A stretch of 13,992 bases of DNA from Candidatus Omnitrophota bacterium (GTDB lineage: Bacteria; Omnitrophota; Gorgyraeia; Aquiviventales; Aquiviventaceae): the NCBI GenBank assembly GCA_016180605.1, contig JACPAW010000003.1:1-13992 (forward strand), given 5' to 3'. A model generated the notes under the pieces. It was not told where the DNA came from and ran no database searches. It saw nothing but the letters and a program-made list of their open reading frames with translations. Positions 1-7,042 of the stretch are shown piece by piece (the stretch's first letter is position 1; the number at the start of each line of letters is the position of its first letter). A program made the translations under genes and the position numbers.

Positions 1-79
1 TACCCAAACCTGTTTTCTCCATCAGGGGTACTACTACCCAGATACCCGCGGTTAATAGGGCCCACCAGAACGCACTCAT
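1..79 (-). CDS. Probable EamA/DMT-type membrane transporter, N-terminal fragment
   Basis: An open frame starts at the ATG at 79-77 and runs off the left edge, giving 26 visible codons. The peptide begins MSAFWWALLTAGIW and continues with three valines, then PLMEKTGLG. One hydrophobic, Trp-rich first membrane helix followed by a Pro and a Glu-Lys-x-Gly-Leu turn resembles the start of EamA (drug/metabolite transporter) family proteins, which export small solutes across the inner membrane. Only the first helix is visible, so family membership is a resemblance and the substrate is unknown. A GGA lies just before the ATG, and a GAGGAG farther upstream is too distant to be an ideal ribosome site. 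It has the same orientation as the rest of the window and is separated from the NTPase gene by a 123-base gap filled with an inverted heptamer repeat. It could instead be another small polytopic membrane protein. Confidence 0.5.
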   Translation of the reverse strand, partial: MSAFWWALLTAGIWVVVPLMEKTGLG

Positions 80-91
80 ATCCGATAATTT

Positions 92-186
92 GGCTCCTCA
101 GCAGTAAGCTCGTCAGCAATAAGTAAGTGCCTTTTCATAACAACCCCTCTTGCTCTTACTGCTGATTGCCGACGAGCTGACGAGCC
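92..186. repeat. Inverted heptamer-repeat array A (transporter/THEP1 gap)
   Basis: The left arm at 92-127 and the right arm at 155-186 are imperfect reverse complements. Each is built from degenerate 7-base units: the right arm reads CTTACTG, CTGATTG, CCGACGA, then one extra base and GCTGACG. The same GCTGACG unit can be read on the minus strand of the left arm (113-107). The arms enclose about 27 bases. No T-tract follows either arm, so it does not look like an intrinsic terminator. It fills most of the gap between the transporter fragment and the NTPase gene. Confidence 0.65.
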
Positions 187-202
187 CTGCTTTGCTCCCA
201 CT

Positions 203-931
203 TCAATGGCCCCGAAACTGTTGCCACAACCGGCGAAACCGGCTTTCATACAACAAAGGGTAGAAGGATTGTCTATCCGGAAAAAGGCGAGCGACTGCTT
301 CACGCAATGCCTGCTGCTGAATCTCGATATCGATGGGGGGTTCCCCTCGGATGATCATCTCGCAGATACGCTCGGCCTGCTGTTGAAGAACGCGGATAGC
401 TTCTCCTTCGGTGCAATGCACTTCCAGCCGTGCCGAAAGCTCTTCTTCCACAACCGCACGGTTGCTGGTCGTCAGCGGAATCAGCTCCACATCCCTTCTC
501 TGCTTCAAACTGACCAAAAAAGGCAAAGGGGCCAGGCTGATTGTCGCCACAATGAAAGGGCCATGCTCAAACGCCTCCAGCACCGCCTTCTCAAGAGCCC
601 GGGAAGAAAGCTCCATGCGTCCTAACTCATCCAAGAACAAAACCGACGCACCCTTCATTCCGCGGCGAATAATCGAAACCCCCACTTCATCCAGCACGGA
701 GGTATTCACACGATAAGGACCCACCCGAACACCGCTTTCCAGTTGACGGTGTGCCAGAAGAATCTGCCTGCCATCGAGCGGGCTAAGCCAAAAGCCCGTG
801 CGCTGATCATATTCCCGCAGCTCCTCGGTGACAAAACCATCAATAGGCTTACGGCGCAAGGCACAAACCAGGCGTTGAATCAATGTCGTTTTTCCAACGC
901 GCGGGGGACCCACGATCAAGACATGTTTCAT
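203..931 (-). CDS. THEP1-like P-loop NTPase with C-terminal extension
   Basis: A 242-residue protein if started at the ATG at 931-929; the frame can be extended to a TTG at 958, but MKHVLIVGPPRVGKTT is the natural start because the Walker A strand follows directly. Walker A is GPPRVGKTT (residues 8-16). Walker B is VLFLDELGRMEL (about 97-108), the Asp-Glu-x-Gly-x-Met-Glu signature of the THEP1/NTPase_1 family. These proteins hydrolyse NTPs in vitro; their cellular role is not settled, and some act near nucleotide or RNA metabolism. Family members are usually about 170-190 residues, so roughly the last 60 residues, predicted largely helical and rich in Gln, Arg and Glu, are an extra tail of unknown role. 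No clear Shine-Dalgarno sequence is visible. The gene lies 45 bases downstream of the TIGR04073-type gene and is probably cotranscribed. The NTPase family is clear; the substrate is not. Confidence 0.85.
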   Translation of the reverse strand: MKHVLIVGPPRVGKTTLIQRLVCALRRKPIDGFVTEELREYDQRTGFWLSPLDGRQILLAHRQLESGVRVGPYRVNTSVLDEVGVSIIRRGMKGASVLFLDELGRMELSSRALEKAVLEAFEHGPFIVATISLAPLPFLVSLKQRRDVELIPLTTSNRAVVEEELSARLEVHCTEGEAIRVLQQQAERICEMIIRGEPPIDIEIQQQALREAVARLFPDRQSFYPLLYESRFRRLWQQFRGH

Positions 932-976
932 TTGAATGCACCGCAACAGCCATAACAACGGGCCGATGCTACGCCA

Positions 977-1393
977 TTAATCTAACGGCAAGGGTTCTCT
1001 TGTAAGAGGATGCCGGAAGTATTCCAGGGTAGGCAATATGGGCGCAAAGTCCTCTGGGTACGGAAGAAAAAAGGTAACGGTTTCATAGAACCCAACCCCA
1101 AAACGCACGAATCCTTTGAAAAATCCATAAGCCGTACCGGTAAGCATGCTGCTTACCCGATCGCGAGTGCTATAGCGTTTATGGATGTTCAAAGGAATTT
1201 CCAGCGGCGAACCCAAGACGTTGGACACTCCACGGCCCAACTTCTCAAAAGCTGGGTGCAGATTATAGCGGCCCATCATTTCTTCTACCCGGTCTTCTGG
1301 GGGATGAGCGGAGGATTCGCTTGTAGCTGCTTCCATTCCCTGCGAGCCTTGCAGAATGAAAAGAGCGCCTAAGAAAAATACACGCACCCACAT
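977..1393 (-). CDS. Exosortase-associated TIGR04073-type secreted protein
   Basis: A 138-residue protein. Residues 1-23 form a signal peptide: positively charged Arg4, hydrophobic core FFLGALFIL, small residues before a likely cut near Ala-Ala-Thr. There is no lipobox Cys. The mature part contains KLGRGVSNVLGSPLEIPLNI (about 52-71), followed by a Gly/Phe-rich hydrophobic stretch and a C-terminal segment with Pro-Tyr-Pro-Glu. This matches my recollection of the TIGR04073 family, small exported proteins found in genomes with exosortase/PEP-CTERM systems, mostly Verrucomicrobia and related phyla; the function is unknown. The ATG has the strongest ribosome-binding site of the window (AGGAGGT). 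It follows two tandem hairpins and precedes the NTPase gene. No exosortase or PEP-CTERM protein is visible here, so the link to sorting comes from the family alone. Confidence 0.75.
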   Translation of the reverse strand: MWVRVFFLGALFILQGSQGMEAATSESSAHPPEDRVEEMMGRYNLHPAFEKLGRGVSNVLGSPLEIPLNIHKRYSTRDRVSSMLTGTAYGFFKGFVRFGVGFYETVTFFLPYPEDFAPILPTLEYFRHPLTREPLPLD

Positions 1394-1397
1394 CCTG

Positions 1398-1404
1398 ACC
1401 TCCT
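1398..1404 (-). promoter_or_regulatory. Strong Shine-Dalgarno site of the TIGR04073-type gene
   Basis: The minus strand reads AGGAGGT four bases before the ATG at 1393. Most other genes here lack a recognisable site. The site lies only three bases from the first of two tandem hairpins, so folding of that hairpin could influence access to it. Confidence 0.8.
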
Positions 1405-1407
1405 TTC

Positions 1408-1497
1408 AGTCCCACCGGCATTGATTAGCTTCGCTAATCAGGTGGGACTCTTTTCAGTCCCACCGGCATTGATTTGCGAAGCAAATCAGGTGGGACT
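1408..1497. repeat. Two tandem 42-base palindromic (REP-like) hairpins
   Basis: Copy 1 (1408-1449) and copy 2 (1456-1497) share an outer stem AGTCCCACC / GGTGGGACT and a five-base bulge GGCAT on the left side. They differ only at the apex: TGATTAGC-TTC-GCTAATCA in copy 1 and TGATTTGC-GAA-GCAAATCA in copy 2. The stem change is compensatory (an A-T pair becomes T-A), and the central 7 bases GCTTCGC in one copy are the reverse complement of GCGAAGC in the other. The copies are separated by CTTTTC. No U-tract follows on the transcribed strand, so a REP-like or mRNA-stabilising element is more likely than a terminator. Confidence 0.85.
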
Positions 1498-1500
1498 CCT

Positions 1501-1530
1501 TCTTAACATTCTAGGTGGCATCTTAACATA
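1501..1530. repeat. 20-base-period direct repeat downstream of nth
   Basis: TCTTAACAT occurs at 1501-1509 and again at 1521-1529, exactly 20 bases apart, with CTAGGTGGCA between. It lies between the nth stop codon and the tandem hairpins. Spaced direct repeats of this kind occur at the ends of some insertion sequences (for example the IS21 family), but no transposase or partner end is visible, so a remnant is only a possibility. Confidence 0.45.
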
Positions 1531-1545
1531 ACTGACAACCTCTTT

Positions 1546-2196
1546 TCATCGATTCCGCGCAACGGAGCGTTTTGCGCAAAATGGGCTCAAACGACATCGG
1601 CTGCACCAAGGAGAAGTGGGATGGCACAGGTTCTGGCCAAAGGTCACCAGAAGGTCATTGAAGATTAGCCAGTAGCGGCGCGGCAGTTTCTTGCGCAGCG
1701 CCATTTCGGTTTGCTCTGGCGTTTTTGTCTTAACGTAGCCCCAGCGATTGCTAATGCGATGCACATGCGTATCGACACAGATGCCGCTTTTGCGAAAAGC
1801 AAGGGTGACCACTAGATTCGCCGTCTTCCGCCCGACCCCTTTAAGCGACAGCAGCTGCTCTAAAGAATCCGGCACACGACCGCCATGATGATCCAAAAGA
1901 GCTTGGCAAACCGATAAAATGGTTTTTGCTTTCGTCCGATAAAAACCAACCGGAAAAATCGCTTTTTCAATCGTGCCGGCAGAGAGCCGTACCATCGCCT
2001 CTGGCGTATGGGCCAAACGGAACAGCCGCTTAGAGGCTTCGTCAGTGGTCGCGTCCTTTGTTCGCAGGCTCAATAGGCAACTGATCAGCGTGGCGAACGG
2101 ATCGGACTGGTAGCGGCTGACAACGGGAATCTTCCAGCGTTGAACCTCACGCCGCAGATGCCGGATGACTTCGTGGATGTTTTGATTGTTCACCAT
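1546..2196 (-). CDS. nth: Endonuclease III, DNA glycosylase/AP lyase
   Basis: A 216-residue protein, close to the usual 210-215. It excises oxidised pyrimidines and cleaves the abasic site in base-excision repair. The helix-hairpin-helix is LKGVGRKTANLV (about 118-129) with catalytic Lys124; the catalytic Asp is Asp142 in CVDTHVHR. The 4Fe-4S cluster motif is perfect: Cys191-x6-Cys198-x2-Cys201-x5-Cys207. I chose the ATG at 2196 because it gives the normal family length; a GTG at 2229 would add 11 residues. With either start the gene begins inside the 3' end of the deacetylase gene (50 or 83 bases of overlap), implying translational coupling and cotranscription with the trp block. Its place at the end of an amino-acid operon looks incidental. 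The gap after it contains a direct repeat and two hairpins. Confidence 0.93.
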   Translation of the reverse strand: MVNNQNIHEVIRHLRREVQRWKIPVVSRYQSDPFATLISCLLSLRTKDATTDEASKRLFRLAHTPEAMVRLSAGTIEKAIFPVGFYRTKAKTILSVCQALLDHHGGRVPDSLEQLLSLKGVGRKTANLVVTLAFRKSGICVDTHVHRISNRWGYVKTKTPEQTEMALRKKLPRRYWLIFNDLLVTFGQNLCHPTSPWCSRCRLSPFCAKRSVARNR

Positions 2197-3136
2197 TTTC
2201 CAGCAGAACCCGCAAATGCGCTTCGACACTCAAAGAAAGCCCTTTTAAATCATAGCCGCCTTCCAACACGGAGATGATGCGCCCATTGCAATACCGATTG
2301 GCCACCTCGCAAATGAACCGGGTGGCTTGGGCGAAAGCTTCTTCCGTAAGATTCAATCCACCCAGCGGATCATTTTGGTAGGCATCGAACCCGGCGGAAA
2401 TAAAGATCAACTGCGGCTCAAAAGCAATTGCCCGAGGCAGGATTACTTGTTGTATTGCCCTTAAGAATTCCGCGTCCTTACTTGCTTCTGGAAGAGGCAC
2501 ATTGACCGTAAAGCTCCTGCCCGGGCCAACACCCTGCTCTTCCCGGGCTCCCGTCCCGGGATAAAAAGGAAATTGGTGGGTGCTGCAATAAAGAACGGAC
2601 GGGTCCTCCTCGAAAATGGCCTGGGTGCTGTTTCCATGATGGACGTCCCAGTCGACAATCCATACTCGTTCGACTGGGTAATGCTCTTGGGCGTAACGGG
2701 CTCCGATAGCCACATTGTTGAATAGGCAAAACCCCATTGCCTGGCCCGGAAGGGCGTGGTGTCCAGGCGGCCGAACGGCGCAGAAAGCAGAATCGATTTT
2801 TCCTTGAAAGATCCCATCCACCGCAGCCACAACGGCCCCCGATGCGCGGAGTGCCGCTTCCCAAGAGCCAGCGGAAACAACCGTGTCGGCATCAAGAGCC
2901 GCCGAACCTTGCAAGCAAGCACGCTCAATGGCTTCGATATAGTGGCGTGAATGCACCCGGCTGAGCACATCCAAACGGACACGCTCAGGCGCTATATGGG
3001 TTAAATTCTGCCAAAGGCCGCTCTCTTTCAAACGCTCGCAAATCATCATAAGGCGCTGGGGCCTTTCTGGATGAGCGGCACCGGTATCGTGCTTCAAAAA
3101 AGCAGGATGATACAGAAAACCAACCTTCCGAGTCAT
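2147..3136 (-). CDS. Class II histone deacetylase / AcuC-like deacetylase
   Basis: A 329-residue zinc hydrolase of the arginase/deacetylase fold. It shows RPPGHHA with the catalytic His pair 126-127, zinc ligands Asp164 and His166 in VDWDVHHGNST, the third zinc ligand Asp251 in SAGFDAYQNDPLGGL, and the transition-state Tyr295 in EGGYDLKGL. All active-site residues are present, so it should be an active amidohydrolase. Bacterial members deacetylate acetyl-lysine proteins (AcuC on acetyl-CoA synthetase), acetylpolyamines or other small amides; the sequence does not tell which. The start codon overlaps the trpC stop in an ATGA (3136-3133), so translation is coupled to trpC. The C-terminal tail is polar and encoded in the overlap with nth. 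No histone-like or acetyltransferase gene is nearby. Confidence 0.9.
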   Translation of the reverse strand: MTRKVGFLYHPAFLKHDTGAAHPERPQRLMMICERLKESGLWQNLTHIAPERVRLDVLSRVHSRHYIEAIERACLQGSAALDADTVVSAGSWEAALRASGAVVAAVDGIFQGKIDSAFCAVRPPGHHALPGQAMGFCLFNNVAIGARYAQEHYPVERVWIVDWDVHHGNSTQAIFEEDPSVLYCSTHQFPFYPGTGAREEQGVGPGRSFTVNVPLPEASKDAEFLRAIQQVILPRAIAFEPQLIFISAGFDAYQNDPLGGLNLTEEAFAQATRFICEVANRYCNGRIISVLEGGYDLKGLSLSVEAHLRVLLENGEQSKHPRSHPASAA

Positions 3137-3915
3137 GCAGAAAGGCTCTCTTTTAGCTGGCGTAGTTTTGCCGCCGGATCCGGGGCCACCATGAGGCTCT
3201 CGCCGATAAGAAGGGCGTGGACACCCAACCGGGAAAGACCTTTTACTTCTTCAGGCGTGTGAATGCCGCTTTCCGCGACAATGGTTTTTCCCTTAGGGAT
3301 CTTCCGGACAAGCTCTGCGGTTAATTGGGGCTGCAGGGTGAAGGTTTCCAGATCCCGTTGGTTGATTCCAATGACTGCGACATCGACGAGAAGAGCCTTT
3401 TTAAGGTCTTCTTCGGAATGCACCTCAACGAGTGCCTCTAAACCAATCGAGCGTGCAGCCTTCAGGCACTCGCGAAGAACTTCCTCGGAGAGAATGCGAG
3501 CAATGAGCAGCACCGCATCGGCGCCGTAACACGCGGACTCATACACTTGGTAGGGCTCAAGGATGAAATCTTTCCGCAAGATGGGTATCTCGGTAAACTG
3601 CCTGGCATCTTGCAAGAACGAAAGCTGTCCCCCGAAGAAACGCTCATCCGTCAACACCGAAAGGGCTGACGCTCCCGCTTCTTGAAGCGAAACCGACAGG
3701 CTCACCGGATCGAACCGTTCCCGTAAAATGCCTTTTGAAGGGCTGCGCCGTTTTAATTCCCCGATGAAGGAAAGTGTTCCCTCCACGTGGATGGCTTTTC
3801 GAAAATCACGCTCTGGCTGCCGCTTCAGAGCACGCGCTTTGACCGCGTCCAAAGAAAGCCTTTCTTTGGCTTCTTTAAGCTCTTGGCGTTTATGTCGGAT
3901 GATTTCCGATAACAT
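3133..3915 (-). CDS. trpC: Indole-3-glycerol phosphate synthase
   Basis: A 260-residue single-domain TIM barrel that closes CdRP (carboxyphenylamino-deoxyribulose phosphate) to indole-3-glycerol phosphate with loss of CO2 and water. Conserved residues are visible: Lys55 in GELKRRSPSKG, the catalytic Lys115 in LRKDFI, Glu164 in LVEVH, Asn185 in GINQRDL, Glu215-Ser216 in VAESGIHT, and the phosphate-binding GES near 238-240. The Asn-Gln-Arg in GINQRDL replaces the more common Asn-Asn-Arg, probably tolerated. There is no fused TrpF domain. The ATG at 3915 lies 26 bases inside the end of trpD, and the stop overlaps the deacetylase start. trpF, trpB and trpA do not follow, so tryptophan synthesis must be completed from another locus. 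Confidence 0.95.
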   Translation of the reverse strand: MLSEIIRHKRQELKEAKERLSLDAVKARALKRQPERDFRKAIHVEGTLSFIGELKRRSPSKGILRERFDPVSLSVSLQEAGASALSVLTDERFFGGQLSFLQDARQFTEIPILRKDFILEPYQVYESACYGADAVLLIARILSEEVLRECLKAARSIGLEALVEVHSEEDLKKALLVDVAVIGINQRDLETFTLQPQLTAELVRKIPKGKTIVAESGIHTPEEVKGLSRLGVHALLIGESLMVAPDPAAKLRQLKESLSA

Positions 3916-4903
3916 TTTCGTGAGTGATCGCTTTAACCTTATCTAATACGGACAAGGCACTCCCGCACCTTAAAGAACGGCGGGCTTGTTCCATTGCTTC
4001 CGCAATCGTCGGGCAGCGATTGGCAACATAAATCGCGCAGGCCGCGTTCAATGCAACCGCCTCGCTCAAGGGTGAGGTTTCTCCCTGAAGGATCCTGCGG
4101 GCCATTGCGGCATTGTAAGCAGCATCTTGCCCTTGCAAGTCTTTCGGCTGTGAATAACGGATTCCCAAAGACTCCGAATCGAGCACCCAAGGATGCAGCG
4201 TTGCCTTTCGCACTTCCAATACTTCCGTCTGTGTCGTCGTGGTCACTTCATCGAGACCATCGCGACCATGGACAACCATTCCATGGCGCACGCCAAGCCT
4301 CAATAAGGCCTCTGCCATAGGACGCAGCAAACGCGAATCCGAAACACCCACCAGCTGAAAAGCCAAAGGGGCTGGGTTGGCCAATGGCCCTACCAGATTA
4401 AACAGGGTGCGAATGCCCAATTCTTTTCGAATGGGAGCAACCGCTTTCATTGCAGGATGAAATCGAGGCGCAAAACAAAACCCAAAACCGACTTCTTCAA
4501 TGCAACGCGCTACTTGTTCCGGAGTCGCTGCTAAGTTGATTCCTAATGCCTCAAGAATGTCAGCGCTGCCACAACGGCTTGAGGCAGCGCGATTTCCATG
4601 CTTGGATACTTTAACGCCGCAAGCAGCAGCCACCAGTGCTGCCAATGTTGAGAGATTAAACGTACCCTTGCCGTCTCCGCCTGTGCCACAGGTATCGCAA
4701 AGCTCGTAGGAACCAGACAGAGGGAGGGTGACGGCATGCGCCCGGAGCACTTCGACCGCTGCGGCGATTTCCTCAGCCGTTTCTCCCCGGCGAGCCATCG
4801 AAACCAGCAGGCTGCGGGTCGCCTCGTTACTGAGGCGCCCTTCAATCAAATCGGTGAGGACTTGCTGCAGCTCTTTGGCGCTTAAGGGCTGTTCACCGAG
4901 CAT
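3890..4903 (-). CDS. trpD: Anthranilate phosphoribosyltransferase
   Basis: A 337-residue enzyme that transfers the phosphoribosyl group of PRPP to anthranilate, the second committed step of tryptophan synthesis. The PRPP/Mg loop is CGTGGDGKGTFNLST (72-86), followed by KHGNR (101-105) and the GSADILEALG segment (about 112-121). Further on are the anthranilate-site Arg region IRKELGIRTLFNLVGPLANP and the metal-binding GLDEVT. Length is normal for the family. The usual Ser-Ser-Gly-Ser-Ala-Asp appears here as Ser-Arg-Cys-Gly-Ser-Ala-Asp, a small local variation. The ATG at 4903 lies 11 bases inside trpG and no Shine-Dalgarno sequence is evident, so translation probably depends on trpG. It is not fused to trpG as in enterobacteria. 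Confidence 0.95.
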   Translation of the reverse strand: MLGEQPLSAKELQQVLTDLIEGRLSNEATRSLLVSMARRGETAEEIAAAVEVLRAHAVTLPLSGSYELCDTCGTGGDGKGTFNLSTLAALVAAACGVKVSKHGNRAASSRCGSADILEALGINLAATPEQVARCIEEVGFGFCFAPRFHPAMKAVAPIRKELGIRTLFNLVGPLANPAPLAFQLVGVSDSRLLRPMAEALLRLGVRHGMVVHGRDGLDEVTTTTQTEVLEVRKATLHPWVLDSESLGIRYSQPKDLQGQDAAYNAAMARRILQGETSPLSEAVALNAACAIYVANRCPTIAEAMEQARRSLRCGSALSVLDKVKAITHENVIGNHPT

Positions 4904-5465
4904 GGACAGAAAGGAAATTCTTAAGAAGGTCCTTGCCCACAGCCGTCATGATGGATTCAGGATGGAACTGAACGCCGAAAATAGGCTGATTTTTATGGCG
5001 AAGTCCCATGACCTCTTTTTCCTGAGTCCAAGCGGTCACAACCAGCGAAGAAGGCAGGCTCTCGCGCTTGACAATAAGGGAATGATACCGCGTGGCCTCG
5101 AAAGGATTCGGAAGGTTCTTAAAAAGAGGGGAGTTGTCATGGAAGATACGCGAGGTTTTTCCGTGCATCGGACGCTTCGCCCGCACCACTTGCCCTCCAA
5201 AAACCTCGCCGATGCACTGATGCCCCAGGCAAACTCCGAGAATCGGTACCTTGCCAGCGAAGTGTCGAATCAGCTCATTGGAAATTCCCGCATCGCTTGG
5301 ATCTCCAGGACCGGGAGAAATGACAATGCGTGAAGGTTTAAGGCGCTGGGCTTCCTTCAGGCTGATTTGATCATTACGCTTGACCACCAATTCCTCTCCC
5401 AGCTCGCCTAAATATTGGACCAGGTTATAGGTGAATGAATCGTAATTATCGATCATCAATATCAT
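4893..5465 (-). CDS. trpG: Anthranilate synthase glutaminase subunit
   Basis: A 190-residue class I glutamine amidotransferase that supplies ammonia from glutamine to TrpE. The N-terminus MILMIDNYDSFTYNLVQYL is typical. The oxyanion loop is SPGPGDP (50-56), the nucleophile is Cys79 in GVCLGHQ, and the His168-Glu170 pair is in QFHPES. The ATG at 5465 was chosen because it has GAGGT seven bases upstream and matches the family start; an in-frame extension to 5507 would translate the heptamer repeat and is unlikely. It follows trpE after 73 bases, one of the few real gaps in the operon, which holds a four-copy heptamer array. As in other bacteria the protein might also serve as PabA for folate synthesis, but its position beside trpE makes tryptophan the main role. 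Confidence 0.95.
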   Translation of the reverse strand: MILMIDNYDSFTYNLVQYLGELGEELVVKRNDQISLKEAQRLKPSRIVISPGPGDPSDAGISNELIRHFAGKVPILGVCLGHQCIGEVFGGQVVRAKRPMHGKTSRIFHDNSPLFKNLPNPFEATRYHSLIVKRESLPSSLVVTAWTQEKEVMGLRHKNQPIFGVQFHPESIMTAVGKDLLKNFLSVHAR

Positions 5466-5472
5466 GGAAGTA

Positions 5473-5477
5473 ACCTC
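5473..5477 (-). promoter_or_regulatory. Ribosome-binding site deciding the trpG start
   Basis: The minus strand reads GAGGT with seven bases to the ATG at 5465. This supports that ATG over the upstream in-frame start at 5507, which lies within the heptamer array. Confidence 0.65.
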
Positions 5478-5483
5478 ATTAAG

Positions 5484-5511
5484 CAAACAGCACCCAGCAA
5501 ACAGCACACAG
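5484..5511. repeat. Single-arm heptamer array B (trpE/trpG gap)
   Basis: Four contiguous 7-base units on the plus strand: CAAACAG, CACCCAG, CAAACAG, CACACAG. No inverted partner arm is found in the same gap. The reverse complement differs at only 3 of 28 positions from the plus-strand array inside hisF (7815-7842), so the two arrays are inverted relative to each other and complementary within a shared transcript. Confidence 0.8.
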
Positions 5512-5538
5512 AAAGAAACGAGAACGGTCCAAGCTTCG

Positions 5539-7038
5539 TCACTGCGTATTCATGCCGTGTTCCGCGACTTCTAGAGCTTGCAGCATGGCTTTGGCTTTGC
5601 TGAGCGTTTCCTGATACTCCCGTGCAGGCTGCGAATCCGCAACGATGCCGGCTCCGGCTTGGATATAGGCTCGATTGTCCTGGATCAAGACCGTTCGGAT
5701 CGTAATACACGTATCCAGGTTACCCGAAAAACTGATGTAGCCGACCGCTCCGGCGTAAGGCCCTCGGTCATGGGACTCCAGCTGTGCAATGATTTCCATG
5801 GCGCGTACCTTGGGAGCCCCGGTGACCGTCCCTGCAGGAAACGTGGCACGTAAAACATCGAAGGCGTTTTTGCCGTGCTGCAAACGGGCCGTCACGCTGC
5901 TGACTAAGTGCAGCACATGGGAATATTTTTCAACCACCATGAGCTCTGCGGTTTGCACGGAACCTATCTGTGCAACCCGGCCTAAGTCGTTGCGACCCAA
6001 GTCCACCAGCATCAGGTGTTCCGCCTTTTCCTTCGGACTGGTTCGAAGCTGGGTGATGAGTTTTTCTTCTTCGCGCTCATCTTTGCCACGAGGCCGAGTC
6101 CCGGCGATGGGCCGTGTTTCCAAACGTCCCTGTTCGCAGCGCACAAGCATCTCAGGAGAAGCCCCAACTAGAGAAAGGCCGTCAAAGCGCAATAAAAACA
6201 TATAAGGCGACGGGTTAAGAGACCGCAGGCAGCGATAGACATCCAATGGTTGGCAAGAAATGGACCGCTCCATCCGCTGAGATAAGACCGCTTGGATGAT
6301 GTCTCCGGAGCGAATGTAAGATTTGGTCTTCCTTACCATTTCGAAAAAATCTTTCTGCGCCGTGGAAAAATGGACCTTCCCCGCGCTTCTTGAAACGTGC
6401 CTTTTCTTCTCTGAAAGATTGCCTTTAAGGCGCTGGGACATTTGTTCGATTGACTGGACGGACTTGCGGTAGGCGGCAACTGGATTTTTCTTGGAGACGG
6501 ATGCATTCGCTACCAGAAAAAGCGAGTGTTGCGCGTGGTCAAAAATCACCATGGTGTCCGTCAGCATGAACATCAGGTCCGGAACGCGCAAATCATCCAC
6601 TGCGTGGCGGGGCAAACGCTCCAGATACTGTACGACGTTATAACCGAGGAACCCGACTAAGCCGCCGCAAAACCTCGGTAATCCTTGAACCGGAACGAAT
6701 CGGAATTGGGACATGAAACGCTCGATTTCCTTGAGTGGATCCTTAAGCGTTTCCACGCGCCGAACGTGCACCGATTGCCCTTCTTTGAATTCGGTAAACT
6801 CCACATGCCTCCCAGAACCGCTGATCACCACCTGGGGCTGGCTACCCAAGAAGGAATAGCGGGCTACCTTTTCCGCCCCCTCGACTGACTCCAAAAGATA
6901 GCTGAAGCGCCCGTCATCGAGCTTCAAGAAAGCACTGACGGGCGTTTCCAAATCCGCCTGCATCTGTCCATAGACGGGTATGACGTTGCCCTTCTTGGAC
7001 ATCTTCAGGAATTCTTTTTCCGAGGGCACAATCTTCAT
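5539..7038 (-). CDS. trpE: Anthranilate synthase component I
   Basis: A 499-residue chorismate-utilising enzyme that makes anthranilate from chorismate with ammonia from TrpG. The tryptophan-binding LLES feedback motif is intact (residues 48-51, in SYLLESVEG), so allosteric inhibition by tryptophan is expected. Catalytic-domain motifs follow: NPSPYMFLLRF, the ASPEMLVR segment, PIAGTRPRG, the DLGRNDLGRV segment, GTVTGAPKVRAMEII, and the C-terminal AGAGIVADS. I chose the ATG at 7038 because MKIVPSEKEFLKM matches the family N-terminus; the frame extends upstream only by overlapping hisI. There are just four bases between the hisI stop and this ATG and no good Shine-Dalgarno sequence, so initiation is probably coupled to hisI. 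This junction fuses the his and trp blocks. No leader peptide or attenuator is visible before trpE. Confidence 0.95.
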   Translation of the reverse strand: MKIVPSEKEFLKMSKKGNVIPVYGQMQADLETPVSAFLKLDDGRFSYLLESVEGAEKVARYSFLGSQPQVVISGSGRHVEFTEFKEGQSVHVRRVETLKDPLKEIERFMSQFRFVPVQGLPRFCGGLVGFLGYNVVQYLERLPRHAVDDLRVPDLMFMLTDTMVIFDHAQHSLFLVANASVSKKNPVAAYRKSVQSIEQMSQRLKGNLSEKKRHVSRSAGKVHFSTAQKDFFEMVRKTKSYIRSGDIIQAVLSQRMERSISCQPLDVYRCLRSLNPSPYMFLLRFDGLSLVGASPEMLVRCEQGRLETRPIAGTRPRGKDEREEEKLITQLRTSPKEKAEHLMLVDLGRNDLGRVAQIGSVQTAELMVVEKYSHVLHLVSSVTARLQHGKNAFDVLRATFPAGTVTGAPKVRAMEIIAQLESHDRGPYAGAVGYISFSGNLDTCITIRTVLIQDNRAYIQAGAGIVADSQPAREYQETLSKAKAMLQALEVAEHGMNTQ

Positions 7039-7042
7039 CCGT

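Noticed and set aside
92..186. CRISPR array interpretation of the repeat clusters
   Set aside because: Units are 7 bases, contiguous, without spacers, and no cas gene is present.
2197..2229. GTG start for Nth at 2229
   Set aside because: It adds 11 residues not typical of the family; the ATG at 2196 gives normal length, although the GTG cannot be excluded.
4728..5333. Long plus-strand open frames (for example 4728-5333, 9291-9875 and 11054-11611)
   Set aside because: They lie antisense to well-supported trp and his genes, have no recognisable family, and are expected by chance opposite GC-balanced coding sequence.
5466..5507. Upstream start for TrpG at 5507
   Set aside because: It translates array B, while the ATG at 5465 has a GAGGT site and matches the family N-terminus.
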